Under the pieces are notes generated by a model, which saw only the letters and a program-made list of their open reading frames with translations, did not search any database and had not been told where the DNA came from. Source: Phytohabitans aurantiacus (GTDB lineage Bacteria; Actinomycetota; Actinomycetes; Mycobacteriales; Micromonosporaceae). Taken from it: 64,000 nucleotides of DNA. Made by a program: the position numbers and the translations under genes. The stretch's first letter is position 1, and each line of letters begins with the position of its first letter. This document shows positions 41,810 to 49,297 of this stretch, piece by piece. Location: assembly GCF_027923225.1 (NCBI RefSeq), contig NZ_BSDI01000001.1:39946-103945 (forward strand), given 5' to 3'.

Positions 41810-42861
41810 CAGAGCGCTACCCGGCGGGTGGTGCGGAGGACTAGTACGAAGAAGGGGGCGCCCAGGAAGGCGGTGACCACGCCGATGGGGATCTCGGCGG
41901 GTGACGCGACGGTGCGGGCGACCAGGTCGGTGAGCGTGAGGAACGCGCCGCCGAAGAGGACCGCAAGCGGCAGGATCACGCGGTAGCTGGCGCCGAAAAG
42001 CAGTCGGATGGTGTGCGGCACGATGATGCCGACGAACCCGATCAGGCCGGACACCGAGACGGCGGCGGCGGTGCCGAGGCTGGCGGCAGCGAGGAGCACG
42101 TATCGCGAGCGTTGCGGGTGGAGGCCCAGGCTGCTGGCTTCGTCGTCGCCGACGGAGAGCACGTCGAGTTCGCGCCGGTAGAGCAGGACGACGGCGCTGG
42201 TGATGATCGCGTACGGGAGGATGATCAACACGTCGTGCCAGCCGGCGGTGGCGAGGCGGCCGAGCAGCCACGAGTAGACCTCGCGGATGGCGTCGACGTT
42301 GCGCTGCATGAGGTACGTCTGGCCGGCGCCGAGGAAGGCGGAGACGGCCACGCCAGCGAGGATCAGCGTGGCCGTGGAGCGGTCGCGACCACCGGCGACG
42401 CCGAGCAGGTACGTGAGCGCGACCGCACCGAGCGCACCGATGAACGCCGCGATCGGGGTGGTGATCGGCAGGCCGGACGTCACGTCGCCGCCGGACCGGC
42501 CGGTGCTGACCCGGAGCGCGATGACGGCGGTGACCGCGAGCCCGGCCCCGGCGGCCACGCCGAGCAGGTGAGGATCGGCGAGCGGATTGCGGAACACGCC
42601 CTGGTAGCAGCCGCCGGCCAGGGCGAGCATCCCGCCCACGAGAAGGCCGAGCACCACGCGCGGCAGGCGGATCTGGGTGATGATCGCGATCTCGCGCTCG
42701 GTGAGGCCGCTGTCGATGTGCACGCCGGGGATGAGGTTGAGCAGTTCGGCCGCGACGCTGCCGGGTGGCAGGCTGACCGGGCCGAACGCGATCCCGGCGA
42801 CGCCCGCCACCAGGACCGCGCCCAGCCCGATCAACACCCAGAGCCCGCGGAGCCTACTCAC
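41809..42861 (-). CDS. btuC: Cobalamin-type ABC transporter permease (BtuC/FecCD family)
   Basis: This 350-residue FecCD-family permease has about nine to ten TM segments. Family signatures are RLPRVVLGLLVGGMLALAGG, FRNPLADPHLLGVAAGAGLA, YSWLLGRL and the cytoplasmic coupling region GLIGFVGIIVPHTIRLL. GTG 42861 overlaps the binding-protein stop by 4 nt (GTGA). It would form the BtuC2D2 core with the downstream ATPase. Confidence 0.92.
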   Translation of the reverse strand: MSRLRGLWVLIGLGAVLVAGVAGIAFGPVSLPPGSVAAELLNLIPGVHIDSGLTEREIAIITQIRLPRVVLGLLVGGMLALAGGCYQGVFRNPLADPHLLGVAAGAGLAVTAVIALRVSTGRSGGDVTSGLPITTPIAAFIGALGAVALTYLLGVAGGRDRSTATLILAGVAVSAFLGAGQTYLMQRNVDAIREVYSWLLGRLATAGWHDVLIILPYAIITSAVVLLYRRELDVLSVGDDEASSLGLHPQRSRYVLLAAASLGTAAAVSVSGLIGFVGIIVPHTIRLLFGASYRVILPLAVLFGGAFLTLTDLVARTVASPAEIPIGVVTAFLGAPFFVLVLRTTRRVAL

Positions 42862-43769
42862 GCGGGGATCTTGCTGACCGCGTCGACGATGGCGCGTACG
42901 AGGTCGACGACGCGCGGGCCCCAGCGGGACGCTACGTCGTCGTCGAGGGCGACGACCTGGCTGTTCTTGACGGCCGTGATGCCGGACCAGCCGGTGCGGG
43001 CCTTGACCGTGTCGGCCGACTGCTGGCAGCACTTGCTGTCGGCCAGGAAGACCAGGTCGGGATCCGCCTTGATGATCACCTCGGCGGAAAGCTGCGGGTA
43101 TCCGCCCTTCGCACCGTCGGCGTCGGAGCCGTCGGCGATGTTTTCCAGGCCGGCCAGCGAGAAGAGCGAGCCGATGAACGTCTTGCTGGTCACCGAGTAG
43201 AACGTGGGGTCCAGCTCGTAGTAGTAGCTGAGCTTCTCGGAGCGCTGCGGCACGTCCCTGACCAGCTTCGCGATGTCGTCCTTCATGCGCTGCACCACGT
43301 CGGCGGCCTCGTCGGGGTGACCCGTGAGCGTGCCCAGCTCGGTGAGCTGCTTGTACGTGTCGTCGAGCGTGGTGGCGGCGGGCGCCTGGTACACGGGGAT
43401 CTTGAGCGCGGTGAGCTGGTCGACGACCTTGTTGGTGTCGTTGGAGAGCACGACGAGGTCGGGGCTCTTGGCGGCGATCGCCTCGGCGTTCGGCTGGAAC
43501 CCGGACAGGTCCGACTTGGGCGCCTCGGCCGGGTAGTTGGAGTTGTCGTCGGCGGCGGTCACCTGCGCACCCGCCCCGATCGCGAAGAGCATCTCGGTGG
43601 CGCTGGGTGAGAGTACGACGATCTTCTGGGGCTGCTTGTCGAGCGTGAGGCTGCCGACGGTGACCGGGTACGCCGGCGCACTCGTGGTGGGCGCGGCCGG
43701 CTCCTCGGTGTTGTCAGCGCATGCGGCCAGCAGCATCGCGGCGGCCACGATTGCCAGGGCTCTCTTCAT
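42858..43769 (-). CDS. btuF: Cobalamin-type substrate-binding lipoprotein (BtuF-like)
   Basis: This 303-residue TroA-superfamily binding protein has a lipoprotein signal ending MLLAAC (cysteine 17). The family start is KIVVLSPSATEMLFAIGAG, then SDLSGFQPNAEAIAAKSPDL and VIIKADPDLVFLAD. The ATG at 43769 follows AGGAGGACCCG, an excellent RBS, which rules out the longer frame. First gene of btuFCD. A cobalamin riboswitch lies in its leader (43866-43968), so high B12 should shut the operon down. Confidence 0.92.
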   Translation of the reverse strand: MKRALAIVAAAMLLAACADNTEEPAAPTTSAPAYPVTVGSLTLDKQPQKIVVLSPSATEMLFAIGAGAQVTAADDNSNYPAEAPKSDLSGFQPNAEAIAAKSPDLVVLSNDTNKVVDQLTALKIPVYQAPAATTLDDTYKQLTELGTLTGHPDEAADVVQRMKDDIAKLVRDVPQRSEKLSYYYELDPTFYSVTSKTFIGSLFSLAGLENIADGSDADGAKGGYPQLSAEVIIKADPDLVFLADSKCCQQSADTVKARTGWSGITAVKNSQVVALDDDVASRWGPRVVDLVRAIVDAVSKIPA

Positions 43770-43865
43770 CGGGTCCTCCTGTCGGTCGAGGATCTGGTGC
43801 TTCGCCGACAAGAGCCGCGCTCCGCCCGCGAAGGCGCCCCTCCTCGAAGGCGCGGTTCGCGACCG

Positions 43866-43968
43866 TTCGCAGGCGACCTGGCTTGTCCTCCCTCACTTAA
43901 GCGGGCGGCATCACAGTTGCGGGACAGCACCGGAGTCACACCGGCTTCGCTACGCGCGGTCATGGAGC
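43866..43968 (-). promoter_or_regulatory. Cobalamin (AdoCbl-type) riboswitch
   Basis: On the minus strand the conserved core CCGGTGCTGTCCCGCAACTG (43933-43914) is followed by GGACAAGCCAGGTCGCCT (43888-43871), the B12-box region. A preceding GCCGGTGTGACTCCGG matches the variable upstream stem. It sits about 100 nt before the btuF start. Exact ends are estimated. A GC-rich complementary stretch around 43810-43865 could be the expression platform. Confidence 0.88.
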
Positions 43969-43974
43969 ACGTTA

Positions 43975-44010
43975 CCCGCCCCGCGGCTCACGCTGGAGCC
44001 GCGGGGCGGG
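43975..44010 (-). terminator. Perfect 15-bp hairpin after M14 peptidase gene
   Basis: CCCGCCCCGCGGCTC (43975-43989) and GAGCCGCGGGGCGGG (43996-44010) form a perfect stem with a 6-nt loop. It is 13 nt after the peptidase stop, and insulates the peptidase gene from the riboswitch-controlled operon. Confidence 0.85.
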
Positions 44011-44023
44011 CGGGTGTGACCTG

Positions 44024-45871
44024 CTATGACGCCGTGATGGTGACGTTGTCGACGCCCGCCTCGACGAGGCTGGCGGTGGATGCGTCAGCTGCCTCGATCA
44101 GGATGCTGACCGACTGCCCCGCGTACGGGGTCAGGTTGGCGCTGGCGGTCGCCCAGGCGCCGTTGCGGTTGGTCGCCGCGCCGGCCACGGTCAGGAGAGC
44201 CGTCGTGCCGCCCGAGTGCACCACGCTCACCCGGAAGAAGTCCGCCGACGACGCGTTCGAGCCGTGGGCGAGGTACCAGGCGAACGACAGCGACAGCGTC
44301 CCGCTCGACGGCAGGGTCACGGCGGGCGAGCGCACGCTGGTGGTGCCGCCGTCGATGTCGTTGTCGCCGGCGGCCGCGCCCGCGGACAGGCCGGTGGCGA
44401 GGTCGTTGCTGCCCGCGAACGGGGTCAGCTGCTTGGCGCCGCTCGACGTGGTCGCCTGCGCCGCGCCCCGCGCCCAGGTGCCGGTCGTGGCGGTGTCGGT
44501 GCCGCTGGCGTTGGTCGTCCAGCCGGTCGCGGTCTCCAGCGTGTCGGACCAGACCGTGGTGCCGGGGCCGGTGCCGCAGTACGTGCCCTGCATGCCGGTG
44601 GCGCGGTAGGGGCAGTCGGCGTACTCGGAGAGGATCAGCACCGCCTCACGGTTGCGCGAGGTCTGCGCGGGGATGACCTCGTCGGGCGGGTAGAACCCGC
44701 CGCCGGTGGCAGAGCCCGGGTACATCTCGAAGGTGTACGCCCAGATGCCGTGCTGGCCCCACATCCAGTCGATGCTGTCGCCGTCCGTGATGTAGAGGTC
44801 GGACGACTGCTCCGGCGTGTAGCCGTTGGTGGCGGCCATCTGCTGCCCGATGGTCTGGAAGACGGCCTGCTGATCGGCGTTGAGCCCGGGCGCCGTGTTG
44901 GCGGTGGTGTACCCGAACGGCCAGAGGATCAGCTGGGAGTACGTGTGGAAGTCGATGTTGGCCTTGATCTGCTGCACGCCACCGACGACCCGGCTGTTGA
45001 CGAAGTCGCGCAGCCGCTGGGTCTCGGGTGCGGAGAACGCGGACGGACCACGGTACGTCTCGGAGCTCGTCGTGCCGGACGAGCCGCCACAGCAACCCCA
45101 GTTGTAGCTCCAGTTGCGGTTGAGGTCGGTGCCCACATTGGACGAACCGCTGTTGGGTTGCCGGTTCTTGCGCCATGAGCGATACGAGCCGGTGGCGACG
45201 TCGTACTCGCTGCCATCGGGGTTGACGGACGGGACGATCCAGATCTCGCGGGAGTTGACCACATTGGTCACCCGGGAGTCGGAACCGTAGCTGTCCGTGA
45301 AGAGGTTGAGCAGGTAGATCGCCATCTCGACGGTCAGGTGCTCGCGCGCGTGCTGCTGGGAGTTGAACAGGATCTCCGGCTCGGCCTCGTCGGTGGCCAC
45401 ATTGTCGGAGATCTTGACAGCCATGATGTCGCGACCCTCGTACGAGGCGCCCAGGCTGATCTTGCGAGCGATGCTCGGATGGTCGGCGACGACCTGGTTG
45501 ACCACCGTCGTCAGCTCAGCGTAGTTGTGGTACGCCGAGTCGGCGGGCGGGAAGTCCAATGTGCTCACGCCGCCGGACGGCACCTCGGCCGGCACGGCCA
45601 CGACCTGGAAGCCGAGCCGGATGATGGCTCGCACCTCGGCCGGGGTGGCAGAGACGTAGATCTTGCCGTGCTCGATGTAGTCGATCGCGGCACCTGTGCG
45701 GGCGATGGCATCGCGGTCCGCGAACGTCCGCGGGCCGACGACGGTGTACTGGCCGGCCAGAACGGCCGCCTTCGGGCCGGGCTCGGGTTCGGCGACGACC
45801 GGGCTTCCTGTGATCAGGAGCAGCGCGGCGGCCGCTGTGGCGCCGAGGATGGTGATCCTGCGCAGTTGCAT
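44024..45871 (-). CDS. Secreted zinc carboxypeptidase (M14 family) with C-terminal beta domain
   Basis: This 615-residue exported enzyme has a signal peptide (1-27), a pro-like region (30-110) and an M14 catalytic domain (about 115-420). The zinc motif is QQHAREHLTVEM (H-x-x-E), the third ligand His is in NIDFHTYSQLILWPFGY, and the catalytic Glu is in YTFEMYPG. SVNPDGSEYD and GTDLNRNW are also typical. A C-terminal jelly-roll-like domain (about 440-615) probably binds matrix or carbohydrate. It likely digests external peptides for nutrition. It diverges from the C39-like peptidase gene. Confidence 0.92.
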   Translation of the reverse strand: MQLRRITILGATAAAALLLITGSPVVAEPEPGPKAAVLAGQYTVVGPRTFADRDAIARTGAAIDYIEHGKIYVSATPAEVRAIIRLGFQVVAVPAEVPSGGVSTLDFPPADSAYHNYAELTTVVNQVVADHPSIARKISLGASYEGRDIMAVKISDNVATDEAEPEILFNSQQHAREHLTVEMAIYLLNLFTDSYGSDSRVTNVVNSREIWIVPSVNPDGSEYDVATGSYRSWRKNRQPNSGSSNVGTDLNRNWSYNWGCCGGSSGTTSSETYRGPSAFSAPETQRLRDFVNSRVVGGVQQIKANIDFHTYSQLILWPFGYTTANTAPGLNADQQAVFQTIGQQMAATNGYTPEQSSDLYITDGDSIDWMWGQHGIWAYTFEMYPGSATGGGFYPPDEVIPAQTSRNREAVLILSEYADCPYRATGMQGTYCGTGPGTTVWSDTLETATGWTTNASGTDTATTGTWARGAAQATTSSGAKQLTPFAGSNDLATGLSAGAAAGDNDIDGGTTSVRSPAVTLPSSGTLSLSFAWYLAHGSNASSADFFRVSVVHSGGTTALLTVAGAATNRNGAWATASANLTPYAGQSVSILIEAADASTASLVEAGVDNVTITAS

Positions 45872-45904
45872 TGCGTGAACCTCCGTGGGTGGGGAGATCC
45901 GGTT

Positions 45905-45950
45905 ATGTGATGAACAACTGCAGCACCCATCACATGGTCATATCAATATG
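45905..45950. promoter_or_regulatory. Inverted repeats in divergent promoter of two secreted peptidases
   Basis: ATGTGATG (45905-45912) and CATCACAT (45928-45935) form an 8-bp inverted repeat with a 15-nt spacer. CATATCAATATG (45939-45950) follows. The stretch is AT-rich relative to its surroundings and lies in the 160-nt gap between the 44024-45871 and 46032-47348 genes. A shared regulator is plausible. Confidence 0.45.
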
Positions 45951-46031
45951 TCAGTGTGGTCGTCTCGCCGGCAAAGATTTACCAACTAGATGGATCTGGC
46001 GAAAGTTGTCTTCGGACGGAATAGTGACGGC

Positions 46032-47348
46032 ATGGCCCGAACCACCGCTGCCCTCGCCGGCGTCACCGCGATCGCCATACTCGGCGCCGGGGCGCCCGCC
46101 CACGCCGCCGCCCACACTCACTCCCTCACTCATGACGAGCAGATTGTGTTTCAGGACTGGTCGACCTACAAGGACTGGCGCGGCGGCACCCATCAAGGCA
46201 CGGTCGCGATTCCCGGGGTACGCACCGGAATCACCATGTTGAAGCCCGCCGGCACGATCGATTACGCCGATCCGCACACCGGCACGACCAAGACGTGGAA
46301 ATATGCGACCTGGACGTCGCCGGTGCGCCAGGTTGGGTTCGACGCCAGCGAACTCGTCGCGTCGTGGAACGCCGAAACCCCCGCCGGCACCTGGATCCAG
46401 ATCGAGATGCAGGGCACATACAACACGGGCACGCAGACGCCGTGGTACGTCATGGGGCGGTGGGCCTCCGGCGACCAGGACATCAAACGCACCAGCGTCA
46501 ACCGGCAGGGCGATCCCTGGTCGACGATCTGGACCGACACATTCTCCATCGACGACGTGGCCAACGGGGTCATGCTGAGCGGGTACCAGCTGCGGCTCAC
46601 CCTGTACCGGGCGCCTGACCAGTGGCGGTCACCCCGGGTGTGGATGCTCGGCGCGATGAGCTCGTACGTGCCGGACCGCTTCACGGTCACCCCGAGCGCC
46701 GGGGGCATCGCGTGGGGCCGGGAACTGGCCGTACCTTCGTACTCGCAGAACATCCACACCGGGCATTACCCCGAGTACGACGGCGGTGGAGAGGCGTGGT
46801 GCTCGCCGACTTCGACCGAGATGGTCATCGAGTACTGGGGACGCAAGCCGTCCGAAGAGGACACGTCCTGGGTGGACCCGACGTACCCGGATCACACCGT
46901 CAACCACGCCGCGCGGATGGTCTACGACTACCAGTACGACGGGGCGGGAAACTGGCCGTTCAACACGGCGTACGCCGCCACCTTCCCGGGACTGGACGGG
47001 TTCGTGACCCGGTTGCACTCGCTCGACGACGTGGAGCGGTTCATCAAGGCCGGCATCCCGGTGATCACGAGCCAGTCGTTCCTCGCCAGCGAGCTCGATG
47101 GGGCGAACTACGGTACCGCTGGGCACCTGTTCGTCGTGGTCGGCTTCACCTCGAACGGTGACGTGGTGGTCAACGATCCCGCCTCGTCATCCAACGACGC
47201 GGTGCGCAATGTGTACAAGCGGTCGCAGTTCGAGCAGATCTGGCTGCGTACGAAGAGGATCAACGCGAGCGGCGGGGTGTCGGGCGGTTCCGGCGGGATC
47301 GCGTACATCATCAAGCCCTGGTGGAAGCCCATGCCCCACGGGGTCTAA
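46032..47348 (+). CDS. Secreted C39-like (papain-fold) cysteine peptidase family protein
   Basis: This 438-residue exported protein has a signal peptide (1-25, ending AHAAA). An N-terminal beta-rich domain of about 190 residues follows (with WKYATWTSP, GTWIQIEMQG). The Peptidase_C39_2 domain (about 225-425) has nucleophile Cys in GGEAWCSPTSTEMVI, His in TAGHLFVVVGF and Asn/Asp in VVVNDPAS. ATG 46032 gives a proper signal peptide; the earlier ATG at 45990 does not. Substrate unknown. Its divergent pairing with an M14 carboxypeptidase suggests joint extracellular proteolysis (inference). Confidence 0.85.
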   Translation: MARTTAALAGVTAIAILGAGAPAHAAAHTHSLTHDEQIVFQDWSTYKDWRGGTHQGTVAIPGVRTGITMLKPAGTIDYADPHTGTTKTWKYATWTSPVRQVGFDASELVASWNAETPAGTWIQIEMQGTYNTGTQTPWYVMGRWASGDQDIKRTSVNRQGDPWSTIWTDTFSIDDVANGVMLSGYQLRLTLYRAPDQWRSPRVWMLGAMSSYVPDRFTVTPSAGGIAWGRELAVPSYSQNIHTGHYPEYDGGGEAWCSPTSTEMVIEYWGRKPSEEDTSWVDPTYPDHTVNHAARMVYDYQYDGAGNWPFNTAYAATFPGLDGFVTRLHSLDDVERFIKAGIPVITSQSFLASELDGANYGTAGHLFVVVGFTSNGDVVVNDPASSSNDAVRNVYKRSQFEQIWLRTKRINASGGVSGGSGGIAYIIKPWWKPMPHGV

Positions 47349-47477
47349 CCCCGCTACCTGCTTTCGTCGCGGGGCGCGCTCCGCGCTCCGCACGCGCCTT
47401 TTCGCCGCCCGCTCCGCGCTCCGCGCGCGCCCCTCTCGCCGCCCGCTCCGCGCTGCGCGCGCGCCCCTCTCGTCGCC

Positions 47478-47553
47478 GATCAAGGGCGAATGCACGTGAT
47501 TTGATCTCTTTTCCGCGTGCGTTTGCCCTTGATCGATGCGAATGCCCTTGATC
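47478..47553 (+). repeat. 76-nt covarying hairpin element, copy C
   Basis: Core is 47478-47534, with the third CCTTGATC half-site ending at 47553. It starts 129 nt after the stop of the co-oriented C39-like peptidase gene, behind a GC-rich tract ending GCCCCTCTCGTCGCC. The apical pair at stem position 22 is an A-C mismatch, the only non-pair among the five copies. Confidence 0.85.
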
Positions 47554-47659
47554 GACGTCGTTGAGCTGCGGGCTCTGGCACCGTGCCAGGCCCGACCAAG
47601 CGCAGCGGGCGCGGCGCCGGCCACCGACCGGATTGTTCCCATCCGCGCAGCGGACCTCT

Positions 47660-47711
47660 CGAGCTGTGAACGGTTGTTGCTGCTCCAGCTACAACAACCG
47701 TTCACAGCTCG
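47660..47711 (-). terminator. 20-bp perfect hairpin after DUF4229 gene
   Basis: GAGCTGTGAACGGTTGTTG (47661-47679) is the exact reverse complement of 47692-47710, and one further C-G pair closes the stem. The loop is 12 nt. It probably ends minus-strand transcription from the DUF4229 gene, but its length and perfection are unusual. Confidence 0.6.
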
Positions 47712-47768
47712 TCGCAGGCGGCGACGCTGACGTCGCGCCAGTCGTTGATCGGCGGGTCGTTGCGAGCG

Positions 47769-48029
47769 CTAGGACTTCGAGGCTTCGTCGTCGCCCGCGA
47801 GGGCGGCGCGGAGCCGCTCCTTCTCGGCCTTGCGCCGCTCGGCGGCCGTGGCCATCTGACCGGCCATCTGGTCGCGCCAGGCGCGCAGCAGGACGAACGA
47901 CAGACCAGCCGAAGCCAGCAGGGCAATCATGATCTTCACGAAGATGTCAAGATCCAAGGGCCACAGGACGGCGAGGATCACCACAAACAGGCCGATCCGA
48001 CCCAACGTGTACTTGATCGCGGGGCTCAT
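47769..48029 (-). CDS. DUF4229-family small membrane protein
   Basis: This 86-residue protein has two TM helices (about 7-25 and 30-50), then a charged cytoplasmic helix with RAWRDQMAGQMATAAERR. The start MSPAIKYTLGRIGLFVV matches the DUF4229 family, which is actinobacterial and uncharacterised. It lies 9 nt downstream of another small membrane-protein gene, so they form an operon. Confidence 0.8.
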   Translation of the reverse strand: MSPAIKYTLGRIGLFVVILAVLWPLDLDIFVKIMIALLASAGLSFVLLRAWRDQMAGQMATAAERRKAEKERLRAALAGDDEASKS

Positions 48030-48038
48030 GGCCTTTCC

Positions 48039-48461
48039 TTACCCGGTCCGGTGGACCAACCACCGGATGCCGTAGAACCAGATCAATGCGTATGCCAGCG
48101 CGAAAACAGCCGCCGCGGCGACGCCCGACCAGAGCGGACCCGCGCCACTGATCAATCCCGCGGCCAGCAAGCCCAAGGTGACGCCGATCGCGGCACCCAC
48201 CAGCGCGGCCGCGATCCGGGCCGGGCCGCCCGCCCACGCACGGAACTCCTCAACGAAGATCCACACCGGCAGGATCATCGCCAGCCAACCGCTCGCCTCG
48301 CCGAAGTCGCCGAGGTCGAGCAGTGAGAAGACGCCGTCGAAGACGACCAGCGCGAGTACGCCGATCACCAGGCCGGCGAGCGCCAGGCCCAGCAGGTCGG
48401 TGATGGCGATGATGCGCCCGTCGGCGTCGCGCCGGGGGAAGCTGCTCTGCGCTTCAGTCAT
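48039..48461 (-). CDS. Small integral membrane protein (140 aa), unknown
   Basis: The N-terminus is polar (TEAQSSFPRRDADGR), followed by four hydrophobic segments: about 18-40, 52-72, 80-100 and 108-132. Some Gly/Ala-rich small-residue packing is visible. ATG 48461 is chosen over the upstream GTG because the N-terminal residues fit. I recognise no family. It is the first gene of a two-gene operon with the DUF4229 gene. Confidence 0.7.
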   Translation of the reverse strand: MTEAQSSFPRRDADGRIIAITDLLGLALAGLVIGVLALVVFDGVFSLLDLGDFGEASGWLAMILPVWIFVEEFRAWAGGPARIAAALVGAAIGVTLGLLAAGLISGAGPLWSGVAAAAVFALAYALIWFYGIRWLVHRTG

Positions 48462-48522
48462 GACCCCATGAGCGTACGTGAGGCTGTAGGCGATCCATCC
48501 CAAGGGATCGCGGCCAGGCCGC

Positions 48523-48598
48523 GATCAAGGAAGATCGAATGGATCAAGGGCAAATACACGCGGAAAAGAGATCCAACCACGTGCATTCGCCCTTGATC
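48523..48598 (-). repeat. 76-nt covarying hairpin element, copy D
   Basis: On the minus strand the core is 48598-48542 and the third half-site ends at 48523. It lies 67 nt after the stop of the co-oriented MqnE-like gene, behind a GCGGGGCGCGG-type tract. Stem position 11 is G-U, position 14 is U-A and position 15 is G-U. Confidence 0.85.
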
Positions 48599-48665
48599 GG
48601 CGGGCACAGGGGCCGCGGGCGCGGAGCGCGGGCGCGGGGCGCGGGGCGCGGGGCGCGGGCGTGGG

Positions 48666-49172
48666 TTAGGTCCAGATGTTTTGGGGGGTTTTGCGGCGGT
48701 CGGCTAGGGGGGTGGGTGGGGGGTGTTCGGTGATTACGGTGTGGTCCGGGGTTCGTTCGACTGGTTGGAGGCCGGCGTCCCAGATCAGGTTGAGCACGTC
48801 GTCGCGGTCGGCGTCGGCGGGGCATACGAGGTCGTCGGCGCCGAAGTTCAGCGCGAGTTGGGCCAGGGGTGCGCCGTGCACGGCCAGGGAGGCGACGACG
48901 TGTGCGTCGTCGGCAGCGCTCAGGCGGGCCAGCGCGAACGCCTTCAAGGATTCGGCGGGCGACGTGCCAGGGGCGGGGGTCTCGCCGGCCGGAGCCTCGC
49001 CGCCGATCACGAAGGTCACGCGATTTGCGTACCTGGCGGTGCGGCGGGTGTGCGCGAGCCGGCCCAGCCAGGACAAGTCGTCGGACTCGCCGAGGAACGC
49101 GACGTCTTCTGGCAGCAGCGGTGCACCACCGGATACTTTGTCGTCAACCTGCCGCTTGTGCACCGGATCCAT
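48666..49172 (-). CDS. MqnE-like protein lacking the radical-SAM core
   Basis: This 168-residue protein has an N-terminal 55 residues like the start of aminofutalosine synthase MqnE (EDVAFLGESDDLSWLGRLAH, then RYANRVTF). The C-terminal 90 residues are like its end (AESLKAFALARL, MHGVQTAQL-like VHGAPLAQLALNFGADDL, then LNLIWDAGLQPVERT). The roughly 200 residues between, carrying CxxxCxxC and the barrel, are absent. They are replaced by a short Gly/Pro/Thr linker (GGEAPAGETPAPGTSP). The frame is clean and codon bias normal, so it may be a maintained derivative rather than decay. ATG 49172 is chosen because homology begins there; GTG-free upstream ATG 49202 is possible. It cannot be a radical-SAM enzyme. 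Confidence 0.7.
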   Translation of the reverse strand: MDPVHKRQVDDKVSGGAPLLPEDVAFLGESDDLSWLGRLAHTRRTARYANRVTFVIGGEAPAGETPAPGTSPAESLKAFALARLSAADDAHVVASLAVHGAPLAQLALNFGADDLVCPADADRDDVLNLIWDAGLQPVERTPDHTVITEHPPPTPLADRRKTPQNIWT

Positions 49173-49297
49173 GACACCGAGCCTACGTTGGTTGTAGGTC
49201 AACGATCTCTCAGGTACCCGTTACCTGACTTCCAATCGACATAGGTCGGCCTTTGCGGTAGGAACAGGATGGGATGGGTTGGTTACGGGGAGGCCTT

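Larger units (their letters stand above)
47349..47768. other. Non-coding GC-rich and hairpin-containing region
   Basis: These 420 bases contain no supported gene. Contents: a CGCTCCGCGC-type low-complexity tract (47370-47470), the 76-nt element C (47478-47553), and the 20-bp hairpin at 47660-47711, which lies 58 nt after the DUF4229 gene's stop. Confidence 0.65.

Noticed and set aside
49173..49297. ydaO-type (c-di-AMP) riboswitch before the NlpC/P60 gene
   Set aside because: Such riboswitches often precede wall hydrolases in actinobacteria, but this 125-nt leader is too short and lacks the conserved core.
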